Source: Lineolata rhizophorae
Lineage: Eukaryota > Ascomycota > Dothideomycetes > Lineolatales > Lineolataceae
Assembly: GCA_010093515.1 (NCBI GenBank)
Contig: MU001679.1
Location: forward strand, 178,383 to 242,382
DNA: 64,000 bases
Direction of reading: 5' to 3'
Part shown: positions 32,972 to 43,607 of the stretch, piece after piece
How the letters are laid out: the number at the start of each line of letters is the position of its first letter
Numbering within the stretch: the stretch's first letter is position 1
Made by a program: the position numbers and the translations under genes
Notes under the pieces: generated by a model
The model's database searches: none
What the model was told of the DNA's origin: nothing
What the model saw: the letters and a program-made list of their open reading frames with translations, nothing else

Positions 32972-35042
32972 ATGGCGTCGACCAAAATGCCCACCCGCTA
33001 CGCCGACCTAGAGTATCAGCGCACGCATCGCCAGCTCTTTGGCAACTCGGTTACGCGGCCCGTCGAGCCAGTGCTGCCGCCCGGTGTCTCCCAGGCCGAG
33101 TTCGACCGCGCCATCGACGAGTACGTAGGCGTGTTGGGCAAGGATGGCGTCTTCACCGGGAAGGCGCTTGAGGAGTACATTGATCCGTATGAGCTGTGGG
33201 AGGCGGAAGGGAAGAGGAGGGTGCCGAGTGCGGCTGTCTGGTGAGTATTCGTGCTGCTTGTTCCTGGAGTGAGAGTGGTTGGGTACGGTAGGAGTGCGTT
33301 TTGGCTGACGTGTAGTTGCGAGGGCGTAGTCCGACGTCAGTGGAAGAGTTGCAGGGCGTCTTGAAAGTGTCGAATAAGTATAAAATTCCGGTGTGGACGT
33401 TCTCACTAGGAAAGAACCTTGGGTAAGTGATTCTGGACTCTTATCGAAGGGAATGCGGTTTGAATTGACTTGACGCGAATTAGCTATGGCGGGCCTGCCC
33501 CGAGACTCAATGGTTCGGTAGCGCTCGACTTGCACCGCATGAACAAGATCATCGAAGTCAACGAGAAGTACTCGTACGCTGTCGTCGAGCCCGGCGTGAC
33601 CTTCACTGAGCTGTACAAGTACTGCGCAAAGAACAAGCTCAAGGTCTGGCCCAGCGTGCCGTCTCTGGGCTGGGGCAGCGTGATAGGCAACGTATGCAAA
33701 TTCACTCCCAAGGACTTCGAAAGTCGACTCCTTGATAATAACGTTCCGAAACAGACTCTGGATCGTGGCACCGGCTTTACTCCCACCGCCACTCACCACC
33801 AGCACATCTGCGGCCTCGAAGCCGTCCTCCCCGACGGCGACGTCGTCCGCACCGGCCAATTTGCCGTCTCCAACTCGCCCTCGGCGCACCTCTCCAAGTT
33901 CACCTTCGGCCCCTCGATCGAGGGCCTCTTCCTGCAGTCCAGCCTCGGCGTCGTGACCAAGATGGGCATCTGGCTGCACCCGCAGCCGCAGGCCTACATG
34001 TCATGCGTCTTCGACATGCCCGAGTTCGAGGACGTGGCGACCATCGTGGACGTCTTCGGGGCGCTGCGGCGCGACGGCCTGCTGCCGTCGACCGTCTACG
34101 TCAGCAACATCGTCGAGTGGACCGCGATGCTGGGCCGCCGCGACGAGCTCTGGCCGCACAAGAGCCCCATCCCGGACTGGAAGCTGCGCGAGCTCGGCGA
34201 GAAGATCGACCTCGGGTACTGGAGCGCAAAGTTCGGCCTGTACGGGCCCAAGGCGGTCATCCAAGCCCACTTCGACGAGCTCAAGCGCATCGTCGCCGAG
34301 AAGGCGCCCACGGGGCGGCTCAGGGGCGACGTGTTCGAAGGCAAGGACGGCAAGCTGCTCGAGGCGACCGACATCCCTGAGGAGCACGGCGGCTTCTTCG
34401 TCGGTGTGCCGAGCCTGTGGAGCTTGCCTATGGTGGGCTACAGACTGCCGAAGCAGGGCGGCGGCGGCGTTGGCGCGCATATCGACTACTCGCCCATTGT
34501 GCCGTCGAGTGGGGCCACGGTGTTGGAGTGGGTCAAGACGGCCAAGAAAATCTGCGAGAAGGAGAACTTCGACCTGTTTTGCGACTTCTTCATGCATGAG
34601 CGGCATGTCATCTTCGTCAATATGATGACGTTTGATAAAACGAATCCGGAGCACAGGAGGGCGGTGGAGACGATCTTCCATAATCTGTTCAAGGAGGGGC
34701 GGAAGAGGGGATTTAGCAAGTATCGGTCGCACGTTAACTACATGGGTAAGTACCACTTCGACCTTGTGTCGTGATCAGTTGCTATCAGTTTTGGTGTTTG
34801 GCTAACGGGGCTGGGGTTAGATCTCGTCGCGGACCTGTACGATTTCAACAACCATGCCTATAGGCGATTTGTTGAAAAAATCAAGGTTCGTGCTTCAGGC
34901 CCTTCTCTTTGTGGATCTTGATTAACCAGTGCAACTACAGGACTCGCTCGATCCAAACGGCATCCTGTCTCCAGGTAAGCAGGGAATCTGGCCACGGCGA
35001 TTCCGCGATCAGAACAGGGAGGCCATAAAGTCGCACCTGTAG
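32972..35042 (+). CDS. Vanillyl-alcohol oxidase-like FAD-linked oxidase
   Basis: Six exons: 32972-33240, 33330-33422, 33484-33691, 33755-34745, 34821-34885 and 34941-35042. They give about 575 residues, close to the 560 of Penicillium VAO. The N-terminal FAD_binding_4 (PCMH) domain includes PTSVEELQGVL, the FAD motif GKNLGYGG and GWGSVIGNTLDRGTGFTP. The C-terminal domain carries FGPSIEGLFLQSSLGVVTKMGIWLHP and ends PNGILSPGKQGIWP, both typical of VAO/4-cresol oxidase enzymes. VAO oxidises 4-hydroxybenzylic alcohols and methyl ethers of lignin-type phenolics and makes H2O2 in peroxisomes. I see no clear peroxisomal tripeptide: the end is KSHL, not SKL. The third intron (33692-33754, 63 bp) is a multiple of three without a stop and would add 21 residues if retained. 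Its removal restores the family motif. The acceptor at 33329 was chosen over two nearby AGs because only it keeps frame into PTSVEEL. Confidence 0.87.
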
Positions 35043-36594
35043 ATTAGGAACTCCAGTTTCTTAATGACGGCGTGGAAAATTTGCTTCAAGTTCTGGCGTC
35101 AGTAGTAATTTCTCTCAGACAATGTATAGTTACTAGCATGACAAACACGCATGTTATGAACACCAAGCATTGAAGTGTGGTTCCTGAACTATACAATACA
35201 CAGCGCAATGACATAGACCCTTCGGGCAAGCACGCGGAAGCTGCATGCATCATCCAACCCACTAATGCACGACACCAATTTGACCAACCTCATAACACCA
35301 ACATCTCTTCCTCAAAGCCCTGCGCAGGGCAGGCAGCAGCAATGACAAGACAAGAGTGTTGTCGACATCAAAAATTATGCCAGGAGAGCCAGCCGCAGCC
35401 AACTCATGCCAAGCCACCGCCGCGCTGTGCAATGCAGGGCAGCCCGACAGATCAACCGTCTTCTTGATCACGGTGATCCCAGCGAGGTAAGTATGAGGAG
35501 AAAAAGAAAAGACAAGAGGCTTTGGACGGGCTTGGGGGGGGTTATATATCTTCGGAGAAGAAGTTTGCAGGTGCTCGGTTAGAAAGTAGCGGCGTGAATA
35601 TTTCGCTTGGTCATGGTGAATGTGAGCAGGAGTGACAGAATCAAATAATTAGCATCACGTTTTTGCAGCTAGACTAACCGACCTAGGTCTCTTGCACATT
35701 CAGTTCGACGATTGCAAGGTGAATCTTTTGCTCGGTTTTCACGAACCAGTCGGTCGCTTCTTCTAGATGGAGGTGACCGGACTATAGAGTCAACTTCGCA
35801 CTTTTATAACGGACGTGACCAAACCATGTTGGCAATCGGAATGGATTTCACGAATGGAGGCCTGCTCAGATCCTACCATTTGACGGGGTGTCCGCAATAG
35901 GCTTCTCCCTCCATGTTATAATCTGAGGAGTCCAACTAATCAAGTCTTTGATTTGGTGTGCTAGAGGTTAGAGTATGATGCAGGCCTTTAGTTGCATATC
36001 GGCGCTTCAGTTCAAGTTTTTAATGTATTCCTTGACTGCAGAGTTCAACGCCTGCTAAATTTAAAGCCTATTAGGAAACCCTAGGTGTGTTCATGAACGG
36101 AAAGGATCGGGCCTTTGTGAATCTATCTGCGCCAGCACCGATACACAGGTGGTTGTCAAGCTCTGGTTTGAACTCTTTTTGCTACTTTCTGGAACTCTAA
36201 GTGCTAAAATTTATGGTCGAAGGTTTATGCGACATCCAAGGCTGCAACTTGGTCAAGGCGTAGAGCCATCCTTGTTCACCCAAAGAATCGCAGCTTGGTG
36301 GCGTGGTTGATAGACCATGCTTAGAATAACTGTGTCATGATTGGTCCACCACTCATCCTCCAATCGTCACATTCCTGCCTATTTAAGCCCACTCGGCCAA
36401 CTCATCTGCCAGCTCATTCATATTCGTCCCTCATCTTGTCCTATTTCTTCCTTTCAACCCACACGCCTCCTCATCCAGCCTCTCGCGATCAGATAAGATC
36501 TTTTCTTCCGAGCTCTTTTGAAATCCGGCCTTCCAGCTCCGTCTTGCACCCAAAGAGAGTCAAACTAGACTTGATAAATTTCCGAGCGAGCACG
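35043..36594. other. Intergenic, 1.55 kb, no supported gene
   Basis: Contains a T/A-rich middle part and short open frames. At 35262-35471 the minus strand reads a fortuitous FDVDNTLV, reminiscent of HAD motif I, without the rest of such a protein. At 35487 a good donor-like GTAAGTATG occurs on the plus strand. The last 250 bp are the promoter of the next gene. Confidence 0.45.
36340..36387 (+). promoter_or_regulatory. Inverted CCAAT pair and TATA-like box of the Cys-rich gene
   Basis: ATTGG at 36340-36344 and CCAAT at 36360-36364 face each other about 250 bp before the ATG. TATTTAAG follows at 36380-36387, about 215 bp before it, and then a C/T-rich leader. CCAAT elements bind the HAP/AtfB-type CCAAT complex; a TATA plus a pyrimidine-rich leader is typical of highly expressed fungal genes. 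Function is inferred. Confidence 0.45.
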
Positions 36595-37321
36595 ATGACT
36601 GATCCTACGCCTTCCGTCCCCGCTTCTTGCTGCGGCCGCTCTGGCGAGGGCTGTGTCTGCGCAAAGGAGGCTACTTGTTCGTGCGGCAAGATGCCCGCCA
36701 TGCAGTGCAACTGCGAGAAAGCGGCGACCGAAAACGTGGTCTCTGGTGCGAGGTGCTCCTGCAGTAAGTGCTGAATATATTTTTTTCTTTTCGGTTTCCT
36801 GGACGGCCCCTCCGATGCTCTCCTTGTTTGAGTTGAATCATTGCCTATCCCATTAGATGTTGAAGGAACTGCCAGGTCACTCCACTATAGTGGGGCTTGT
36901 CGATCCGTCCAGTGAGGTCAACGCTGAGAGTTGAATGTACTTTGTACTACCCATGTCGCTTATTGTGGCGGTACTATGGCGCACAACGAGGAGCCGCATC
37001 TCTTCCACCTCCATTACACTATCATGACACTTTCAGCATCCTGTTTTAGATTTTTCGAACTTAAGCTAACGTCGATGTTCAGATCAACGTGCTGCTGGCC
37101 ACTGCACTTGCGGTCGCGCCGCAGAAGAGAACGCTGGCGTTGCCGGCTCTACCTGCGCCTGCGGCAAACGCTCCAGCGGTAAGTAATTCTCCATTGCCCA
37201 GCTCCTTTGCATATGTGCATGCGGCTTTTCTAGATGCTGACTTAACATAGACTCGTGCACTTGCGGCGGTACTGAGCCGGCTGCTCACGCCGAGGAGATT
37301 GACTTCACTACCCAAAAATAA
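36595..37321 (+). CDS. Cys-rich metallothionein-like copper-binding small protein (Crd2/DUF7871 type)
   Basis: Three exons (36595-36763, 37083-37178 and 37251-37321) over introns of 319 and 72 bp give about 111 residues with 16 cysteines. Seven are arranged as C-x-C pairs (CVC, CSC, CNC, CSC, CTC, CAC, CTC), plus an N-terminal CC. There are no aromatic residues before the final segment IDFTTQK. This make-up is that of a copper-thiolate protein; the length and C-x-C spacing fit the ascomycete group annotated as copper resistance protein Crd2 or DUF7871. Predicted role: cytosolic copper buffering. Each intron falls between C-x-C repeats, suggesting growth by repeat duplication. The first intron, 319 bp, is by far the longest confidently placed in the window. 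Splice sites (GTAAGT donors, TTCAG and ATAG acceptors) keep frame throughout. Confidence 0.82.
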
Positions 37322-38335
37322 GCTTGGCCGTGTGTTGGACTGTTTGGGCTTGTTTCCTGAAGTCCCGTCCTTGAGAGATCTGGCTGCATGGACGGATAGG
37401 CATCATACAGGGCATGATGGCGTTTGTGCTTGGTTCGGACGGTTGGCAGGAAGCCGGATTGAGGGTGCACGACATAAGTTAGAAGAGAGAACTCGACTTA
37501 AGCGTGTTACGTAACATCTCTTTATATATCAAAATATTCTCCAAGATGCAATAAATTCGACAGATGCTGACATCTACCCTCCGCCCATGGCTCTAACTTT
37601 CTTTTCGCTAAATTGATGCCATCGCATTCCTCCCACCATGCCAAATGAGGCAGGCATTGCCCGAAGCGGTAAGGAATCAAGCATGGGCCTGCCTTGCCTG
37701 CTGAAGCCGAGGGGCGCGGCCCTTCCCCTCGAGGCTCCGGCCAATTGGCGCCCCGCTTGCCTCCGCCTTACCACATCTGGGCGTTTCGCGCGCCAAGCCC
37801 TCACCTCACCCACTACTACCCCCCGGCCCCATCCGCGGATCGATGCTCGAGCTCCCCGAAGCGCCGTTTCGTCCTCTCTCGTCACCGCACCTCCGCGTCA
37901 CTGAGCTCTCTTCGCCTGCCTCGCACGATCTCTTCCTTTCCCCTCCCCCGCCTCTCCTCTCCGTCTGCACAAGGGCGCCTGGCCTACCTTTCGGGTGTTT
38001 GCCTCTCGCGCTCGAGTCGTCGGCGCCGCGACGAGTGGCCTAGGTCCGCGTCCGCTTCGCCCCGCGGCCTCCGTGCGGGCGTCTCCGTGCCATGACCACC
38101 AAGTCCAGCGCCGCCGTCCGTGTCGTCGCCATCAGCAGCCTGCCGCGCGAGCCTTGAATTCGCGCGCCGTACCGTCTAGAGAGGTCGACCTCCCGTCGAC
38201 TCGCCTACCTGTGCGCCCGGCCCGCGGTTGCCATCGCGTGCCTCTTCCGTCATCCTCGACGCACAAACACCCCGCCGAGAACGCACGCTCGGTTTCGAAC
38301 TAGGAGGACGCGAGCGCGCTTCACGAGGTGCCATC
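37322..38335. other. Intergenic and long 5' leader of AP-2 alpha
   Basis: A 1-kb gap. The portion 37700-38335 is C/T-rich with several small upstream open frames and resembles a long 5' UTR of the AP-2 alpha gene. No separate gene is supported. Confidence 0.45.
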
Positions 38336-41300
38336 ATGGCGTCGGCTCCGGGTGGCGGCTTGTTTAGCCGCAGTGGAGGAAGCAATTCGGCTTCGACGAT
38401 GCGCGGTACGGATATACCCTGTTGGCTGGCTCAAAATGGGATGGAAATACACTGCATTGCCAGTTCAGGTGCTACAGATGGGCTGTTTGCTGACTTGCCG
38501 GGATTATCAAAGGTCTCGTCTCTTTCATTGCGGACTTGCGCAACGCGAGAGCTAGGGAACTCGAGGAAAAGCGGATTAATAAGGAGAAGGCCAACATACG
38601 GTTAGTGGCTCTTGGGCAGAACGTCCATTATATTTTGGGATCGGTGTCGCTAATATTGAGTGGTTTCGCAGGCAAAAATTCAAAGGTTCGTTTAGACCGG
38701 CACGGAAGCCATACCGGAACAGCGTATTGACACTGGCTTAGAGGGAAACCTAAACGGTTACCAAAAGAAGAAATACGTTTGCAAGGTATGCGGGCTTTCT
38801 GAGGTTCAACTTGGTCACCGTCATGCTTATTGATGCGATCGCAGCTCCTCTACATCTACATCCTAGGCTGGAATGTCGACTTCGGCCATCTCGAAGCCGT
38901 AAACCTCGTCTCCGCTTCGAAGTACTCTGAAAAGCAGATCGGATATCTCGCAGTAACCCTCTTCCTTCATGAACAACATGAGTTGCTACATCTTGTCGTC
39001 AACAGCATCCGAAAGGATCTCATGGATCACAACGAGCTGAACAATTGCCTCGCACTTCACGCGATTGCCAATGTCGGAGGCCGAGAGATGGGAGAGGCAC
39101 TTAGTGCTGATGTTCACCGACTGCTTATCTCTCCGTATGTACTGGCGTTGTACATTCATTGCTTGACACTTACAGCGTATCAGGACCTCCAAAGCTTTTG
39201 TGAAGAAGAAAGCCGCCCTCACCCTCCTTAGACTGTACCGAAAGTATCCTGCCATTGTCCAGCAAGAATGGGCCGAACGCATCATATCCCTCATGGACGA
39301 TCCCGACATGGGCGTTGCACTATCTGTCACATCGCTGGTCATGGCTCTAGTTCAGGACCAACCGGATCAGTACAAGGGCAGCTACGTCAAGTCGGCTCAT
39401 AGGCTGAAAAAGATCGTAGTGGACAACGAATGCGCGCAAGACTACTACTATTACAAAGTACCTTGCCCGTGGATCCAAGTGAAACTCCTTAGGTTGTTGC
39501 AGTATTATCCACCTTCAGGTATGAGATCCAAGTCAAACCAATCTATTGCCGAAAATAACTTCGTTCTCGTAGAGGACACCCATGTGCGCGACCTCATCCG
39601 CCAGTCACTGCAACGCATCATGGATATGGCCATGGACATGCCTAAGAACGTGCAGCAGAATAACGCGCAGTACGCGGTTATGTTCGAGGCCATCAACTTA
39701 ACGATCCACCTCGATACAGAGCAGCAACTCATGGCACAGATCGGCACGCGTCTGGGAAAGTTCATCCAATCCCGGGAGACGAATATTCGCTATCTGGGTC
39801 TGGAAGCCATGACCCATCTTGCAGCCCGCTCAGAGATCCTGGATCCCATCAAGAAACACCAGAACATCATCATTGGCGCTTTGCGTGATCGTGATATTAG
39901 CGTCCGGCGACAGGGTCTGGACCTTCTCTACAGCATGTGTGATTCAACAAATGCTCAACCGATTGTCCACGAGCTCCTCAAATATCTTCAGACAGCCGAC
40001 TATGCGATCCGTGAGGAGATGGTGTTAAAGGTCGCCATCTTGACCGAGAAGTACGCCACGGATGTCCAGTGGTACGTCGACATCTCGCTACGGCTTATTG
40101 CCATGGCGGGCGACCACGTGAGCGACGAGGTGTGGCAACGAGTCATTCAGATCGTCACGAACAACGAGGAGTTGCAGGTTTATGCGGCAACCAACATCTT
40201 GCAATATGTCAAGGCTGATCACTGCCACGAGACGTTAATCAAGATTGGCGGTTACCTTCTTGGGGAGTTTGGTCACTTGATTGCCGATACCGAGGGGTGC
40301 GCGCCAATTCAGCAGTTTATGGCGCTGCAGACCAAGTTGGGAAACTGTTCGACAGGCACGAGGGCCATAATTTTGTCGTGCTTTATCAAATTCGTCAACC
40401 TGTTCCCTGAGATCAAACAACATCTCCTTCAGACGTTCCGAATATACAGCCACACTCTGGATTCTGAATTACAGCAACGAGCCTGCGAGTACCTGGCCTT
40501 GGCGTCGCAGCCTACAGATGACCTTCTCCGAACAGTTTGCGATGAGATGCCGCCATTCCCGGAACGCGCCTCGGCGCTGCTCTCACGGTTGCACCAGAAG
40601 CATGCGGGAACGAGCGACAAGCGGACGTGGGTAGTCGGAGGAAAAGACGCCAACGCAGATCCCAAGGAGTTCAACCTGGTTCAAAATACCGGACTACGTC
40701 GCTCCTTCACCAATGGCAGCATGACCGCGCAACCGGCCCGCTCCAACACCTCAAACTCCCTCGGCGCGATCAAAGAGACCAACGGCGCGCCGCCCCAAAA
40801 CGGCTCCGCGGCGAACGATCTCCAGGGCCTCGACACCAGCGTCGACACGCAGAAGACGCTCAAGAGCGCGGCGCCCAACTTCGCCAGCGCCGCGCACCTC
40901 AGCCCAGACTGGGAGCCCGGCTACAACCGGATGCTGCTGTCGAGCTCGGGCGTGCTATACGAGGACGCGCAGATCCAAGTTGGGTTGCGTACTGAGTACC
41001 GCGCCGCGCTGGGGTGCGTCATTTTGTACTTTACCAACAAGTCGTCGACAACCATAGGCTCCTTCACCACCACCTTGGACAACCGGGCCCCGGACGCGCT
41101 CAAGACGGACATCAAGGGCCTTCCGGAGACGTCCATACCGCCCGACGCCCAGACGTCACAGATGATCATGTTCGAGGCCAAGGGCATCTTCTCCGACCCG
41201 CCCACGATGCGCATATCCTACCTTGCCGGCGCCCTCCAGGCGCTCACCCTCCAACTACCCGTCGCGCTGCACAAGTACATGGACGCCACGAGCCTCGGCG

Positions 41301-41723
41301 CCGATGACTTCTTCCGCCGCTGGCGCCAGATTGGCGGCGAGCCGCGCGAGGCGCAGCGCATCTTCGGGCTCAAGGGGAGCGGCCGCAAGACGAACATTTC
41401 GACAACGAGGAAGGTGGTCGAGGGCTTCAAGTGGGGGGTCTTGGATGGCGTGGATCAGAACGCGAAGAACGTCGTCGGCGCCGCGGTGCTGCATACGACC
41501 GAGAGCAAGTATGGGTGTCTGCTGAGGCTTGAGCCGAACTTTGAGACGAATGTGAGTACCAAGGATAATTTTTTTTTTCTGCATAGGTTGGTGTAGAGGA
41601 ATGTATTTCTAACTCGTGATGTCCTAGATGTATCGGCTCACGATTCGCGCCACGGACGAGAGCGTTCCTCCCGTGTTGATGAAGTTCATGGAGGAGCAGC
41701 TTTCGCTAGGAGACACCAGCTGA
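38336..41723 (+). CDS. AP-2 adaptor complex subunit alpha
   Basis: Large subunit of the clathrin adaptor AP-2 at the plasma membrane. Eight exons: 38336-38405, 38513-38600, 38672-38685, 38742-38785, 38845-39134, 39184-39518, 39573-41551 and 41628-41723, about 971 residues. The N-terminus MRGLVSFIADLRNARARELEEKRINKE is the classic alpha-adaptin start. The trunk (about 25-600) has the armadillo-like helices (KQIGYLAVTLFLHEQHELLHLV, DLMDHNELNNCLALHAIANVG, VREEMVLKVAILTEKYA-like). A Ser/Asn/Ala linker and the appendage (about 700-971, with PDWEPGYNRMLLSSSG and YFTNKSSTTIGSF) follow. The third exon is only 14 nt. The sixth intron (39519-39572, 54 bp) is a multiple of three without stops and would add 18 residues if retained; removal restores the expected PSEDTHVRDLI. 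All junctions keep frame. Confidence 0.92.
38672..38685 (+). other. 14-nt internal microexon of AP-2 alpha
   Basis: The sequence between a TTTCGCAG acceptor and a GTTCGT donor supplies the residues R-QKFK-(E). Without it the conserved reading RINKEKANIRQKFKEGNLNGYQKKKYVCK cannot be built from any frame. It is flanked by introns of 71 bp and 56 bp. Confidence 0.8.
39519..39572 (+). other. 54-bp in-frame intron without stop (AP-2 alpha)
   Basis: GTATGA...CTCGTAG, 54 bp, no stop in the host frame. Splicing gives YYPPS-EDTHVRDLI, as in alpha-adaptins; reading through inserts 18 residues of unrelated composition. Confidence 0.75.
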
Positions 41724-42214
41724 GCGACACACGCCAGTCATCTGCTTTGACGGCTGAGCTTGTACCTTTTGTCTGGGCGGCGTGCGGCTCGAGGCGCTGG
41801 AATGTATAGATGATTGTTGTTGACGGGATTGCTGTCACCGACTGCATATTATTACGTGCTTTGAGCGTGTGTGTGCGTGTGTGGCCTGGAAGTAGCAACG
41901 GTTTTTGTCTTTATTACTTTCTCTGGTCCGTCCCATTGGAACAATAACACCCCCTCATGGCAAAAGGCGTTGCTTTTCCCCCTTTGCTTTTGGGTATCCT
42001 CGTCAGACACTCTGTGAATATGTAATTGGGACAAGAAAGCTTTGAGAAGCGTATTTGGTGACTTGAATATATTCCTTTGCAATCGTTCAGACGAATATGC
42101 AGGGTGTCTATATTAACACTCGTTGCAATACGCCTCAGCCATGAACGCTAAAGGATGTCCATTACACTATACAAATGTTTCATCTCCTCATCAAAGCCTC
42201 CTATACCAACAACC
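41724..42214. other. Convergent 3' region, AP-2 alpha and PLP-homeostasis genes
   Basis: A 491-bp AT-richer gap with a short GT-rich tract (about 41866-41883). No gene seen. Confidence 0.5.
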
Positions 42215-43216
42215 TCACCCTTTACTCTCGTCAAAGATCTTAGCCTCCCCCTTCGGCGGCCTTTCGCCAAAAATGGTGCTCCCCACCCTCACCTCATCAC
42301 TCCCCATCCGAATCGCAGCCTCGTAATCCGCGCTCATGCCCATACTCAACTCAAGCTCCTCCTTGTCCAGCCCCAGCTCGGCCGCCACCTTGTCCCTCGT
42401 CTCCTTGAGCAGGGCAAGGTCCTCATTCTCAGTCTCCGGCGTCGTGGCTGCCGACCGCGCGATCGCTCCGATCGTCATGAGCCCCTGCAGCCTCAAGTGC
42501 GGACAGGAGTCGCGCACGTGCGCGCATAGGGCGGCCGTCTCCGCGGGGGCCACGCCGGCCTTCTGCTCCTCGCCCGACGTGTTGACCTGGATCATGACGC
42601 GCAGGGGCTCCAGGTGGTCGCGCGGCCCGGGCGCGCCTTCGTCCCGCCGCAGCCGCTCCGCCAGCGCGCGCCGCCCCTTCTCCAGCCCGTCGGCCTTCCT
42701 CCCGCTGTCGACGCTCTCGACGCACCACAGCCCGCGCACCCCTTCCGCCAGCCCCTTGCACTTGTTGCTCTGCAGCCCGCCGATGAAGTGCCAGCGCACG
42801 CTCGGCGGCAGCGCGGCCGCCTTGGCCGCCAGCTCCTGGACGTAGTTCTCGCCGAAATGGAGCTGCGGCGGGGCAGGCTGGGTGTGCAGGGCGAGGATGT
42901 CGGAGGCGGGCTTGAGCTTCGAGACGGCGACGAGGCGGACAGGCTTGGTCGGGGTCGAGGAGGCGGAGACGGCGGCGGCGACGGTGCTGCGGACGGAGGT
43001 CAGGTTCGCGATGAGCGTGGAGGTGCGGGCGGTGGAGGGGAGCATGACGGATTCGTGGGCTGACGGCGAGGCGGAGGAAGGCTCCGAATTGGCCATTATC
43101 CTGGCGGGCGAGGGATGCCGTTCGAGAATGGGTCGAGAGCGCAACGAGGATCGTGGGAGGGCGCTGTGGTGGGGCTGGGGTTGTGGAATGACTCGTTTGT
43201 CGAGGGTGAGCGCCAT
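42215..43216 (-). CDS. PLP-homeostasis protein (YggS/PROSC/PLPBP family)
   Basis: A single exon, 333 residues from the ATG at 43216 or 293 from an in-frame ATG at 43096. The fold-type III PLP-binding TIM barrel is recognisable: VRLVAVSKLKP with the Schiff-base Lys at about 100, QLHFGENYVQEL, WHFIGGLQSNK, CVESVDS, VMIQVNTSGEEQKAG, RLQGLMTIG and the phosphate-binding end SMGMSADYEAAIRMGSDEVRVGSTIFG. Members bind pyridoxal phosphate and buffer its level but have no known catalytic activity. The extra 40 N-terminal residues are rich in Arg, Pro and Ser with one acidic residue before position 30, which could act as a mitochondrial signal; yeast Ybl036c-type proteins lack it. The gene is divergent from RRP3 across 391 bp. 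Confidence 0.9.
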   Translation of the reverse strand: MALTLDKRVIPQPQPHHSALPRSSLRSRPILERHPSPARIMANSEPSSASPSAHESVMLPSTARTSTLIANLTSVRSTVAAAVSASSTPTKPVRLVAVSKLKPASDILALHTQPAPPQLHFGENYVQELAAKAAALPPSVRWHFIGGLQSNKCKGLAEGVRGLWCVESVDSGRKADGLEKGRRALAERLRRDEGAPGPRDHLEPLRVMIQVNTSGEEQKAGVAPAETAALCAHVRDSCPHLRLQGLMTIGAIARSAATTPETENEDLALLKETRDKVAAELGLDKEELELSMGMSADYEAAIRMGSDEVRVGSTIFGERPPKGEAKIFDESKG

Positions 43217-43607
43217 CTAATCTTATCACTTTAGCTGATGGAGCGAGATTTGGCTGTCTTTTTGCTCCCGGCTAGTGCCCGTTGTCTCAGATGCTAGTGC
43301 GCAGGGAATCGCACGCACACACGCCCAGCAACCGCTCCTACATACCGAAATCGTGTCGAGCCGCTTGCTACAGCGATCTGTTGAGAGCCCTAAGGTATTC
43401 AGAGGCTATACCAATTCCCGATCCTTTACCAGAGCCGGGCGGACTTAACTAGTCGTTCTTCATAGCTCTTCTAGCAGCGCGCACGGCTGAACGGATCTCC
43501 GCCCAGCGAACACGCACAAAATTTCGCCTGCGAGCCTGGGCAATTTTCTGTACATGTACCGCCTTCCCGCCGGTGGTTTGAGGCCCGGCAACGAGACGAC
43601 AAACAAC
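43217..43607. promoter_or_regulatory. Bidirectional promoter, PLP-homeostasis (-) and RRP3 (+)
   Basis: A 391-bp interval between the two chosen ATGs. An alternative upstream ATG for RRP3 at 43554 would shorten it by 54 bp. No distinct element stands out. Confidence 0.4.

Noticed and set aside
35262-35471. Minus-strand frame with FDVDNTLV resembling HAD motif I
   Set aside because: No motifs II-IV, only 69 codons, stop soon after; most likely chance.
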